From the NCBI GenBank assembly GCA_026713245.1, contig JAPOOU010000058.1, forward strand, positions 1 to 50,495: a stretch of 50,495 nt of DNA. Direction: 5' to 3'. This stretch comes from Chloroflexota bacterium (lineage in GTDB: Bacteria > Chloroflexota > Anaerolineae > Aggregatilineales > Phototrophicaceae). A program made the translations under genes and the position numbers. The notes beneath the pieces are model-generated. The model made no database searches. It was not told where the DNA came from and saw only the letters and a program-made list of their open reading frames with translations. Position 1 is the stretch's first letter, and each line of letters starts with the position of its first letter. Of the stretch, positions 1 through 7,102 are shown one piece after another.

Positions 1-228
1 AGCTTGCTTGCATGGTGGGGAATCCTCTTTATTGTTTGCGTGATAAAGGGACAGTAGCATAAATGTTCTAGCAAGGGGCGACTATATGGTCGCGGTTTCG
101 GCATAGAGTCGCGGGTTGCGCCGCGCGATGCAAGGTCGAGTATCATGTGTGCCGTATTTCGCTCAGTGCTTGATTACAAATGCGCTTTATGCGACACTGC
201 TCCCTACCCGACAGAAGGGACAAACAGC
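1..228. other. Leader region without a gene
   Basis: No convincing coding sequence is visible before the first gene. A short inverted repeat (GCGAC at 78-82, GTCGC at 89-93) sits inside a GGGGCGA context resembling other GGGCGA-type hairpins further along (9412, 37537). The open frame of the next gene extends back to 145, but the 28 extra residues do not look like the protein family. Confidence 0.4.
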
Positions 229-1260
229 ATGCGACTAGGACTGATGGTCGGCTATTCCGGCGCGCGCATCCACCTGCCGATGGACTTGATCCGCGAGGCG
301 GATCGGCTGGGTTATCACGCCGTCTGGACCTCGGAGGCTTACGGATCGGATTGCGTCAGTCCCCTGGCCTGGATCGGCGCGCTGACGGAGAATATCAAGC
401 TAGGCACGGCCATCATGCAGATGCCGGCGCGCAGCCCGGCCATGACCGCCATGACCGCCATCACGCTCGATCAATTATCCGGCGGGCGCGCCTTGGTGGG
501 GCTGGGACTCTCGGGTCCGCAAGTGGTGGAGGGCTGGCACGGTCGCCCCTACGGCAAGCCCCTGGCGAAGACGCGCGAATACCTGTCCATCGTCCGGCAG
601 ATACTCGCGCGCGAGGCGCCGCTTGAACATGAGGGCGAGCATTATCAGATTCCCTACCGAGGCGATGACGCGAGCGGATTGGGCAAGCCGCTCAAGAGCA
701 TCGTTCATGGCCGCGCCGACATGCCCATTTATCTGGCCGCGATCGGTCCCAGGAATGTCGCGCTGACCGCGGAAATCGCCGATGGCTGGCTGCCGATCTT
801 TTTCTCGCCGGCCGCCTACGATGACTGCTACCGCGACGTTCTGGAAGCGGGTTTTGCCAAAGCCGGGCCGGGCAAAAGCTCGGCCGATTTCGATATCGCG
901 GCGTCGGTCACGGTGGTGATTGAAGAGGATCTGGAAGCGGCTTACAACCAGATCAAGCCGGTATTGGCGCTGTATATCGGCGGCATGGGCGCCAAAGGCA
1001 AGAATTTCTATTATGATCTGGCTTGCCGCTATGGCTTCCCCGAGGCGGCGGATACGATACAAGAACTTTACCTAGGCGGGCGCAAGGGCGAGGCGATGAT
1101 GGCGGTTCCCGACGCGCTGGTGGACGCGGTCGCGCTAGTCGGTCCGAAGGAGCGCATCCGCGACCGGATGCAGCTTTGGCGGGATTGCCCGGTTAATTCG
1201 CTAAATATCACGGCGTTCACTGTCGAAACAATTCGCTTCATGGCGGAGTTGGTGCTTTAG
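229..1260 (+). CDS. LLM-class flavin-dependent oxidoreductase (F420/FMN type)
   Basis: This protein of about 343 residues has the luciferase-like monooxygenase TIM-barrel pattern: [11 protein letters not shown] at the N-terminus, an [12 protein letters not shown] segment, [12 protein letters not shown] and the [15 protein letters not shown] loop. These are typical of F420-dependent tetrahydromethanopterin-reductase-like enzymes; the substrate cannot be told. The ATG at 229 is chosen because AGAAGGGA lies at 212-219 and family homology begins there, although the frame is open from 145. It is cytoplasmic, with no signal peptide. A truncated copy of the dispersed element starts about 30 nt after its stop codon and separates it from the dihydrouridine synthase gene. 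The family assignment is secure. The cofactor (F420 or FMN) is inferred from the family only. Confidence 0.88.
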   Translation: MRLGLMVGYSGARIHLPMDLIREADRLGYHAVWTSEAYGSDCVSPLAWIGALTENIKLGTAIMQMPARSPAMTAMTAITLDQLSGGRALVGLGLSGPQVVEGWHGRPYGKPLAKTREYLSIVRQILAREAPLEHEGEHYQIPYRGDDASGLGKPLKSIVHGRADMPIYLAAIGPRNVALTAEIADGWLPIFFSPAAYDDCYRDVLEAGFAKAGPGKSSADFDIAASVTVVIEEDLEAAYNQIKPVLALYIGGMGAKGKNFYYDLACRYGFPEAADTIQELYLGGRKGEAMMAVPDALVDAVALVGPKERIRDRMQLWRDCPVNSLNITAFTVETIRFMAELVL

Positions 1261-1276
1261 CCTCTTGAGAGGACAG

Positions 1277-2380
1277 ATGCTGACCACAACAGCCAGCGCG
1301 GCGCGTAACCGGCGAAAAAGTCCGCCGCGCTCACAGAACATTACGAGCTTGCGCCTGGAAAGAGCGCGGAGTTCCGCAAGTAAAGAGGCGGCACTGAAAC
1401 CGCTGCGCATTGGCGACATCTCGATTGATACGCCGCTGCTGCTGGCGCCGATGGCCGGGCACAGCAATTACGCGCTGCGCCATCTCTGTCGAGAATTGGG
1501 CGGCTGCGGGCTGGTCTGCACGGAACTCATCAGCAGCAATATCGTCAAGAATTCGCGGGCCCGGGCCCTGCAGCGCTTCGACTGGCGGCCGAGCGAGCGC
1601 CCGGTGGCTGCGCAGCTGTTCGGCGTTGACCCGGCGATCGTGGCCGAGGCCGCGCGCGTCGTGGTCGATCATGGCGCCGATATCGTCGACATCAATATGG
1701 GCTGCTGGGTGCCCAAGATCGCCAAGAAGGGCGGGGGCGCCGCGCTCTTGCGAGATGTGAAAAAGGCGACAGCTGTGGTCAAGGCCGTTGTGGAAGCGGT
1801 GAACGCCCCGGTGACGGTCAAAGTGCGCAGCGGCTTTGAAGACGGCGTGGTGACGGCGGTTCCCTTTGCCCGGGCGGCGGAAGAGGTCGGCGCGACAGCG
1901 GTGGCGGTGCATGCGCGCTTCGCCGGGCAGGGTCACGGCGGCGATGCCGACTGGGATGTCATCGCGGCTGTCAAGGACGCTACATTAAAGATGCCGATCA
2001 TCGGCAACGGCGATGTGCGCTCGGGGTCCGACGCCTCCCGCATGCTGGCGCATACAGGTTGCGACGGCGTGATGGTCGGTCGCGCGGCTTTGGGGCGTCC
2101 CTGGCTGTTTCATCATATCGAAGTTTTTCTGGCGACCGGCATCAAACTGCCCGAACCATCACGCGCCGAACGGGCGCGCATCGCGCTGCGGCACGCGCAA
2201 CTGACGCTGGAGACGACGGCTCTGCCGGAGCGCAGGGCGGTTTTAGAGATGCGCGGACAGATCTCGAAGTATCGTCTGGACGCGCCCGGCTCGCGTCAGG
2301 TGAGGAATCGGCTGGTCAGGATTGAATCTTATACTGAATTGGAGTCGATTCTGCTCGAGGTCGTGGCGAGCGAAGATTAA
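1277..2380 (+). CDS. tRNA-dihydrouridine synthase (DusB-like)
   Basis: It would reduce uridine to dihydrouridine in tRNA using FMN. The FMN-binding LAPMAGHSNYALR start of the TIM barrel, the TELISS segment, the catalytic cysteine in DINMGCWVPK, KVRSGF and GNGDVRSGSDA are all visible; the common NMGCP is NMGCW here. Family proteins normally begin a few residues before PLRIG, near position 1394 (CTG preceded by AAAGAGG). The approximately 40 residues upstream are encoded largely by a truncated dispersed element at 1291-1340, so the ATG at 1277 is probably not the true start. TTG at 1349 and CTG at 1394 are the alternatives. The C-terminal half carries the usual helical tRNA-binding region. Function is secure, start is not. 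Confidence 0.87.
   Translation: MLTTTASAARNRRKSPPRSQNITSLRLERARSSASKEAALKPLRIGDISIDTPLLLAPMAGHSNYALRHLCRELGGCGLVCTELISSNIVKNSRARALQRFDWRPSERPVAAQLFGVDPAIVAEAARVVVDHGADIVDINMGCWVPKIAKKGGGAALLRDVKKATAVVKAVVEAVNAPVTVKVRSGFEDGVVTAVPFARAAEEVGATAVAVHARFAGQGHGGDADWDVIAAVKDATLKMPIIGNGDVRSGSDASRMLAHTGCDGVMVGRAALGRPWLFHHIEVFLATGIKLPEPSRAERARIALRHAQLTLETTALPERRAVLEMRGQISKYRLDAPGSRQVRNRLVRIESYTELESILLEVVASED
1291..1340 (+). repeat. Dispersed element copy 1 (5' part only)
   Basis: AGCCAGCGCGGCGCGTAACC and the following CCGCGCTCACAGAA match the first half of the full copies at 5671 and 21050. It lies 30 nt after the stop of the LLM gene and runs into the 5' end of the dihydrouridine synthase frame. The hairpin and GTTTACGTAAAC tail of full-length copies are missing. 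Confidence 0.65.
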
Positions 2381-2592
2381 GCGGGGCTGCACGCCGAACA
2401 TCTTTGTACAATATTATTCCCATTAATTTCGTTCTGATATCATAAAGCCGATTGTCGTTCATTGCGCGGTTCCCTTGTCAGACAGTTGAATAACCAGGCA
2501 TGACAATCGCCGAAAATGCGGCGGGACAGAATTTCCGCTGTAAATATAGATCGATGATACTCCCTAAGGAAAAGAAGCGAAGGAAATCGTTA

Positions 2593-3546
2593 ATGACCTA
2601 TCTCATAACCGGCGGGGCAGGGTTTGTCGGCAGCCACGTGGCCGAAGCGCTGCTGCAGCGCGGCGACGTCGTAGTCGTCATCGACAACTTCAACGACTAT
2701 TACGATCCCGCCATCAAGCGCGGCAATGCCGCGCGGCTCGGCGACTACGAGAAATATACATTGATCGAAGGCGACATCCGTGACCTGGCGCTGCTGGAGC
2801 GGCTCTTCGCCGACGAAGGGATCAGCCATGTGGCGCACCTGGCGGCCATGCCCGGCGTGCGCGCCAGCGTCGAACAGGTTCGCCTGTACATGGATGTTAA
2901 CCTGACCGGCGCTATGAACCTCCTGGAAGCCAGCAAAATCCACCAGGTCAAGCAATTTGTGCTGGCTTCGACCTCATCGGTCTACGGCAAGACCGAAGTC
3001 CTTCCCTTTATCGAAAGCGATACCGCGGACCGCCCGCTGGCTGCCTATCCCGCCAGCAAACGCGCCGCCGAGCTTCTGGGGCATACCTATCACAACCTCG
3101 TCGATATGAATGTCACCGTCCTGCGGTTCTTCAACGTCTACGGTCCGGCCGGGCGCCCGGACATGATGCCCTGGAAGCTGATGGACGCGACGCAGTCGGG
3201 CGAAGTCATCAGGCTATTCAACAACGGCGATATTCACCGCGACTGGACCTATATCGCCGACACGGTGCGGGGCGTGCTGGCGGCCCTGGACAAGCCCATG
3301 GGCTACGAGGTCATCAACCTCGGTTGCGGCGCGCCAATCTCGCTGTCGGAATTCGTCGAAATCATTGAAGAATACGCCGGGAGAACCATCAAGAAACTAG
3401 CGACGCCCACGCCGCTCAGCGACCCGCCGATCACCTATTGCGATAACAGCAAGGCGCGCGACCTGCTGGGATTCGCGCCGACGGTGAGCACGCGAGACGG
3501 TCTCTGGCGCACATGGCAGTGGTATCGGGAGTTTCGCGCTTTGTAA
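2593..3546 (+). CDS. NAD-dependent nucleotide-sugar epimerase (UDP-glucuronate/UDP-glucose 4-epimerase type)
   Basis: An extended SDR of 317 residues. The Rossmann motif GGAGFVGSHVAEAL lies at the N-terminus, followed by DNFNDYYDPAIKR, a segment typical of UDP-glucuronate 4-epimerases. The catalytic STSSVYG and YPASK residues and the RFFNVYGPAGRPDM loop are all present. It interconverts C4 epimers of UDP-sugars, probably for cell-surface polysaccharide. The ATG at 2593 is preferred over the upstream frame start at 2500 because AAGGAAA precedes it and homology begins there. Its last codons are duplicated about 820 bp downstream, beyond the mntA-hepT pair. The exact sugar cannot be assigned from the sequence alone. 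Confidence 0.88.
   Translation: MTYLITGGAGFVGSHVAEALLQRGDVVVVIDNFNDYYDPAIKRGNAARLGDYEKYTLIEGDIRDLALLERLFADEGISHVAHLAAMPGVRASVEQVRLYMDVNLTGAMNLLEASKIHQVKQFVLASTSSVYGKTEVLPFIESDTADRPLAAYPASKRAAELLGHTYHNLVDMNVTVLRFFNVYGPAGRPDMMPWKLMDATQSGEVIRLFNNGDIHRDWTYIADTVRGVLAALDKPMGYEVINLGCGAPISLSEFVEIIEEYAGRTIKKLATPTPLSDPPITYCDNSKARDLLGFAPTVSTRDGLWRTWQWYREFRAL
3502..3536 (+). repeat. Direct repeat, left copy (epimerase 3' end)
   Basis: This 35-nt stretch, from CTCTGGCGCACATGG to GGGAGTTTCG, encodes LWRTWQWYREF of the epimerase. It recurs with one mismatch at 4323-4357. Confidence 0.85.
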
Positions 3547-3629
3547 GTTGGTGACTACCGCCAGCATTTCTGATAGAATATGAGAACTTGATCTCTTTAC
3601 TTTCCATCAGACTCACTTTTACGAACAGA

Positions 3630-3935
3630 ATGGCAACTGTGCCGATTCACTCTTTGGAAGACTTGCGCCGGCAACGAGACGCTATCCGTGCGGTCGCCAG
3701 ACAATTTCGCGCTAGCCGGATAAGTGTATTCGGATCGATATTGCGCGACGAACTGAGAGCCGAAAGCGATATTGATTTCCTGGTCGAGTTCGAGCCCGAT
3801 TACAAATTGCGCGACCACATCCGGCTTACGCAAGCGTTGCAGGGCTTGCTTGGGCGGCGCGTAGAAGTAGTTGATCGTCGATCACTGCGTGAGGAGTTGC
3901 GTGATTATATACTCCAGGACGCGCAGAGTTTGTGA
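3630..3935 (+). CDS. mntA: MntA-type nucleotidyltransferase antitoxin
   Basis: A minimal nucleotidyltransferase of about 101 residues. The signature GSX10DXD is complete (FGSILRD followed by SDIDFLVEF). In the HepT-MntA type VII toxin-antitoxin system the MNT protein AMPylates the HEPN toxin and neutralises it. The ATG at 3630 gives the usual length; an in-frame upstream start at 3588 adds residues that do not look like the family. The stop codon TGA overlaps the hepT ATG by one base (TGATG), so the two are translationally coupled. The pair sits between a 35-nt direct repeat of the epimerase 3' end, suggesting the cassette arrived by recombination there. Confidence 0.88.
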   Translation: MATVPIHSLEDLRRQRDAIRAVARQFRASRISVFGSILRDELRAESDIDFLVEFEPDYKLRDHIRLTQALQGLLGRRVEVVDRRSLREELRDYILQDAQSL

Positions 3936-4291
3936 TGAAGGATCAGATCATACTCTGCCGCGACATTCTTGATCGAATCCGGCGCATCGGACAGTACGCC
4001 AGCGTCGGCCGCGATGAGTTCCTCTCATCAGAGTTACATCAGGATGCTGTGATACGCAGCTTTGAAGTCATCGGCGAAATAGTTAAGCGGCTCGATCCCG
4101 ACCTCATCGTCAAATACCAGCAGGTTGCATGGGGCGACTTTGCCGGTTTTCGAGATGTATTGATTCACCAATATCATCACATCCGACTTGATTTGGTATG
4201 GGATTTCCTGCAAGAGGATCTGCCGTCACTAAGGTCGACAATCGAACTGATAATTGAGGACTTGGACACCGGCAACGCCTCGGAAGTCTGA
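3935..4291 (+). CDS. hepT: HepT-type HEPN toxin (DUF86)
   Basis: A small all-alpha HEPN protein of 118 residues. The RX4HXY ribonuclease motif is visible as RDVLIHQY near the middle. The VIGEIVKRLDP segment is typical of DUF86 proteins. HEPN toxins cleave RNA, and in the known system the motif tyrosine is AMPylated by MntA. GTG at 3932 would be an alternative start one codon upstream. It is encoded directly after mntA with a one-base overlap. No plasmid or phage genes lie near, so the pair is a chromosomal cassette. Confidence 0.87.
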   Translation: MKDQIILCRDILDRIRRIGQYASVGRDEFLSSELHQDAVIRSFEVIGEIVKRLDPDLIVKYQQVAWGDFAGFRDVLIHQYHHIRLDLVWDFLQEDLPSLRSTIELIIEDLDTGNASEV

Positions 4292-4322
4292 TACTGTTTC
4301 AACACCCTTGGCCGGGGCAACC

Positions 4323-4357
4323 CTCTGGCGCACCTGGCAGTGGTATCGGGAGTTTCG
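4323..4357 (+). repeat. Direct repeat, right copy (remnant of an epimerase 3' end)
   Basis: This copy of the 35-nt repeat at 3502-3536 has one mismatch. Translated in the matching frame it reads LWRTWQWYREF followed by RGI and a stop, so it is a residual epimerase C-terminus with its own stop codon. No coding sequence of the rest of an epimerase is left upstream of it. Confidence 0.75.
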
Positions 4358-4405
4358 AGGGATATAGCCGGTTACGCGCCCCGTGGCTGTCTGCCTTGCC
4401 GCGTT

Positions 4406-4750
4406 TTAGTCCATAGGTTTCGCTGAGCCTGGCGACGCCGATATCAGCCGCCAGGCCTCGGACAGATCGTGCCCCGGCAACTTTCTCACGCGCAAACCGC
4501 TCTAGAGAGCGTCTTGATAGCGTTCGAAATAGCGACTATGCGACTCGGTCGGATGACGCCGCAGTTCGAAGGCTTCAGCGGGCGCATTACCGCCATAGCG
4601 CTGCAGGCCTTTGTACTGACGCGCCCGCGTCATCCGCGCCGAACTGTATCCGTCGCCAGTTTGGCCAGGCGGCCGAATCATCTCTCTGAATTTGCGCCCT
4701 GTCGCTGCAGCGCACAAGCCCCCCAAGAGCCCGGTACAAAAATTTGACAA
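4406..4750 (-). pseudogene. Possible decayed small gene, interrupted by an in-frame TAG
   Basis: On the minus strand a frame runs from 4750 to a TAG at 4502-4504. It continues in the same frame for 31 more codons to a TAA at 4406-4408. The residues on both sides (RYFERYQDAL before, KLPGHDLSEAW after) look protein-like, as if one gene had acquired a nonsense codon. I do not recognise the family. The remaining stretch from 4292 to 4889 otherwise holds the direct-repeat copy, a promoter and an inverted repeat, and no complete gene. Confidence 0.25.
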
Positions 4751-4772
4751 ACATAGGGGAAAAAGCTACAGT
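4744..4772 (+). promoter_or_regulatory. Sigma70-type promoter of the sugar ABC operon
   Basis: A perfect -35 box TTGACA (4744-4749) is followed by a 17-nt spacer and TACAGT (4767-4772, four of six consensus bases). It lies about 120 nt upstream of the ABC ATPase start codon. It is directly followed by an inverted repeat that could be an operator. Confidence 0.6.
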
Positions 4773-4779
4773 CTCCTTT

Positions 4780-4799
4780 GTAAACTGGAAACTGTTTAC
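4780..4799. promoter_or_regulatory. Inverted repeat GTAAAC-N8-GTTTAC, candidate operator
   Basis: GTAAAC at 4780-4785 and GTTTAC at 4794-4799 form a dyad just downstream of the -10 box, covering the expected transcription start region. Such half-sites are common for LacI/GalR-type regulators of sugar operons, but no regulator gene of that type is in the window, so the assignment is inference. Confidence 0.45.
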
Positions 4800-4889
4800 T
4801 CACCCACAATTTGTGGTGTGGGGCAGGGCGTCTGTCATGGGCGCGGAGATTACAGCGCAGTTCTAGCGGGGTAGTGGGGCAAGCGGTAA

Positions 4890-5672
4890 ATGGAACGGAG
4901 CGAGGCATCACTGCGGAATGCATCCGAAAGCGCGCGGAGCGACGTCCCGCTGTTGCGCGCCCGAAGCGTAAGCAAGGCATTCGGCACGGTACAGGCGCTC
5001 AGCGACGCCGAGATTGCTGTTTATCGAGGCGAAATCGTTGCGCTGGTAGGCGATAACGGCGCCGGCAAGTCTACCCTGATCAAGGTGCTGTCCGGCGCGC
5101 ACCGTCCCGACGGCGGCGAAATCGTGGTTCGCGGTCAATCGGTCACCATCGACAATCCGAACGACGCATTTGATCAAGGCATCGCCACCGTTTATCAAGA
5201 TCTGGCGCTGCTGCCGACGCGCGACGTCGTGGCTAACCTGTACGTCGGCCGCGAGCTAAGCAAGAACGGCATATTGGATCGGCGCCAGATGACCGCGGAG
5301 GCGAACAGAGTCGTCCGTCAACTGAAGACCAATCTACCCTCCGTTAATACGCGCGTGCGCCACCTTTCCGGCGGGCAGCGGCAGGCCATAGCCATCGCGC
5401 GGGTGGTGCATTTTGGCGCGGAAATCTTGCTCCTGGATGAGCCCACCGCGGCGCTCGGCGTTAAGGAAGCGCATGAAATGCTGACCTTGATTGAACATCT
5501 CAAGGAGCAGGACAAGGGCGTTATCGTTGTTAGCCACAATTTGGCGCATGTATTCCGCATCTGCGATCGCATCACGGTGCTGCGGCATGGTCGCACGGTA
5601 GGCACGCTCATAAAAGACGAAACTGATTCTACCGAGGTCGTGCGGATGATAACCGGCGCCGATCTCTTGTAG
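4890..5672 (+). CDS. Sugar ABC transporter, single-domain ATP-binding protein (FrcA-like)
   Basis: A nucleotide-binding subunit of 260 residues. Walker A GDNGAGKST is near residue 54. The Q-loop segment is ATVYQDLALLPTR, the signature LSGGQRQA is near residue 158, Walker B is ILLLDEPTAALG, and the switch histidine is in VVSHNL. Ribose-type ATPases (RbsA) have two such domains in about 500 residues. This has one, like the FrcA subgroup, so it presumably works as a homodimer. It couples ATP hydrolysis to the permease at 5821 and the binding protein at 7103. The stop codon TAG is the first part of a full dispersed element, which fills the gap to the permease gene. A -35/-10 promoter and a dyad lie upstream. 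Confidence 0.92.
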   Translation: MERSEASLRNASESARSDVPLLRARSVSKAFGTVQALSDAEIAVYRGEIVALVGDNGAGKSTLIKVLSGAHRPDGGEIVVRGQSVTIDNPNDAFDQGIATVYQDLALLPTRDVVANLYVGRELSKNGILDRRQMTAEANRVVRQLKTNLPSVNTRVRHLSGGQRQAIAIARVVHFGAEILLLDEPTAALGVKEAHEMLTLIEHLKEQDKGVIVVSHNLAHVFRICDRITVLRHGRTVGTLIKDETDSTEVVRMITGADLL

Positions 5673-5771
5673 CCGCTCGGCGCGTAATCGGCGAAAGGGT
5701 CCCAGGAATGTCGCGCTCACGCAAAATCGTAAGCCCTTTCGTCGCATGAGCGACGCGGTTTACGTAAACAG
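5671..5771 (+). repeat. Dispersed element copy 2 (full length)
   Basis: It runs from AGCCGCTCGGCGCGTAATCG through CAAAATCGTAAGCC to GTTTACGTAAACAG. Its first bases form part of the ATPase stop codon. The 3' part has a hairpin (CGTCGC, ATGA loop, GCGACG) and the palindrome GTTTACGTAAAC. An ATG inside the hairpin creates a false upstream start (MSDAVYVNR) for the permease frame. Confidence 0.85.
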
Positions 5772-5820
5772 AGCGGATGACCGCCGCAAGTCTTTATTGT
5801 CACGGCAACGGAGCGAGGTT

Positions 5821-6897
5821 ATGACAAAAAAGCGAGAGGAAATCGAACCGACCGTTGACGAAGCGGCGGGCGAGTCGCTCTGGAAGCGTCTGCTGGCGCA
5901 GCGCGAGATTCAACTGCTGCTGGTGCTGGTTGTTTTCACTGTTCTGGTGCGCGCGGGCGGGGCGCCCGGTTTCCTGGGTCCGACGCATTTTCCCATTTTC
6001 CTGTCACAGGTAGCGCCGGACATGCTCGTGGTCATCCCGATGGCGATGCTGCTCATCGGCGGCATGTTTGATCTGTCCGTTACCGGTATCGCGAACCTCA
6101 GCGTTGTGCTTGTTGGCTGGACTTTCTCGCGGATGCTGGGGCAAATCGATGATACCTTGCTCATTTTCCTCGTGATCGCGATTGGGCTGTTCGCCGGTTT
6201 GGTGGTCGGGCTGATCAACGGATTGGCGGTTACGCGTCTACGTATGAACCCATTGATGACGACGCTGGCAACCTGGTGGATGGCGCAGGGCGCGGCGACC
6301 GGCGTTGCCGGCGGAGAATCGCGGCATAATTTTGTCGGCTCCTTCCGCGATATCGCTCGCTTTCAGCCCTTGCGAGACCTGGGCGAGACTTTCCCCTTCT
6401 TGCAGGAAATGAAGATCAGCACCCTGCCGATGCCGGTGTTTTACGCCGCGATCGTGATTTTTATCGGCTGGCTGGTGCTGAATCGCACGCGCTTCGGCTG
6501 GCATATCTATGCCACCGGCAGCGACCGACAGGGCGCGGCCCTCAACGGCGTCAATGTCAATCGCGTCACCTTGATCGGCTTTGTCGCGACCGGTATGGCG
6601 GCCGCTATGTGCGGGATCGTCTGGACCAGCCGGCTTACATCGGCGCCGCCCAATACGCTGGGCGGGCTGGAGTTGCGCGTGATTGCCGCGGCGGTTATCG
6701 GCGGGGCGGCGCTCACCGGCGGAGAGGGGAGCGTATTGGGGGCGGTACTAGGGCTGTTCTTCATGCACATGATCAGGAGCGCGACCATACAGTTGGGCTT
6801 GCCCGTGTATTGGGAGTTCTTCGTCTTGGGCGTGGTACTGTTCACAGCGGTTGCCTTCGACGCCTGGAGCAAGCGGCAGGGCGCAACCGATCGATGA
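5821..6897 (+). CDS. Sugar ABC transporter permease (RbsC/FrcC family)
   Basis: A hydrophobic protein of 358 residues with around eight to ten membrane segments. It carries the family segments GGMFDLSVTGIANL, LINGLAVTRLRMNPLMTTL, YATGSDRQGAALNGV and AAAVIGGAALTGGEGS, matching inner-membrane subunits of ribose- and fructose-type importers. The upstream ATG at 5746 is rejected as start because its 25 residues are encoded by the dispersed element; ATG 5821 follows GGAGCGAGG. It belongs to one operon with the ATPase and the tandem-domain binding protein. The substrate is a monosaccharide or similar small molecule by family, not further defined. Confidence 0.92.
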   Translation: MTKKREEIEPTVDEAAGESLWKRLLAQREIQLLLVLVVFTVLVRAGGAPGFLGPTHFPIFLSQVAPDMLVVIPMAMLLIGGMFDLSVTGIANLSVVLVGWTFSRMLGQIDDTLLIFLVIAIGLFAGLVVGLINGLAVTRLRMNPLMTTLATWWMAQGAATGVAGGESRHNFVGSFRDIARFQPLRDLGETFPFLQEMKISTLPMPVFYAAIVIFIGWLVLNRTRFGWHIYATGSDRQGAALNGVNVNRVTLIGFVATGMAAAMCGIVWTSRLTSAPPNTLGGLELRVIAAAVIGGAALTGGEGSVLGAVLGLFFMHMIRSATIQLGLPVYWEFFVLGVVLFTAVAFDAWSKRQGATDR

Positions 6898-6965
6898 TGA
6901 CCGGCAATCGGCGGTCGCGCAGTTTTGTGTTTCCCGGCAATTGGCAGGAAGCGCGCTAGAAGGGG

Positions 6966-6991
6966 GCGGATGCATGCAGCGGCGCATCCGC
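6966..6991. other. Intercistronic hairpin between permease and binding-protein genes
   Basis: GCGGATGC (6966-6973) pairs with GCATCCGC (6984-6991) across a 10-nt loop. There is no T tract. It lies in a 205-nt gap before the binding-protein gene and could stabilise or process the transcript so the binding protein is made in excess. Confidence 0.4.
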
Positions 6992-7102
6992 ATCGCCGTC
7001 GTGGTGAATATTGATGTCATATTCGTTGTCAAAGCCTTGCCCACGGATCTCAATCACCTCGGTTAATTTTTGCCAAAACAACAGCAATTCTTGGAGCGCA
7101 TA

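Noticed and set aside
475..1062. Long minus-strand frame opposite the LLM gene
   Set aside because: It is a GC-rich antisense shadow with Arg/His/Gln-rich composition and no family motif. The same applies to the antisense frames opposite the binding protein, the GHL6-type gene and recJ.
5746..5820. N-terminal extension MSDAVYVNR of the sugar permease
   Set aside because: The same residues appear at 9316-9342 and upstream of the glycosidase gene, because they are encoded by the dispersed element. A proper ribosome binding site and start lie at 5821.
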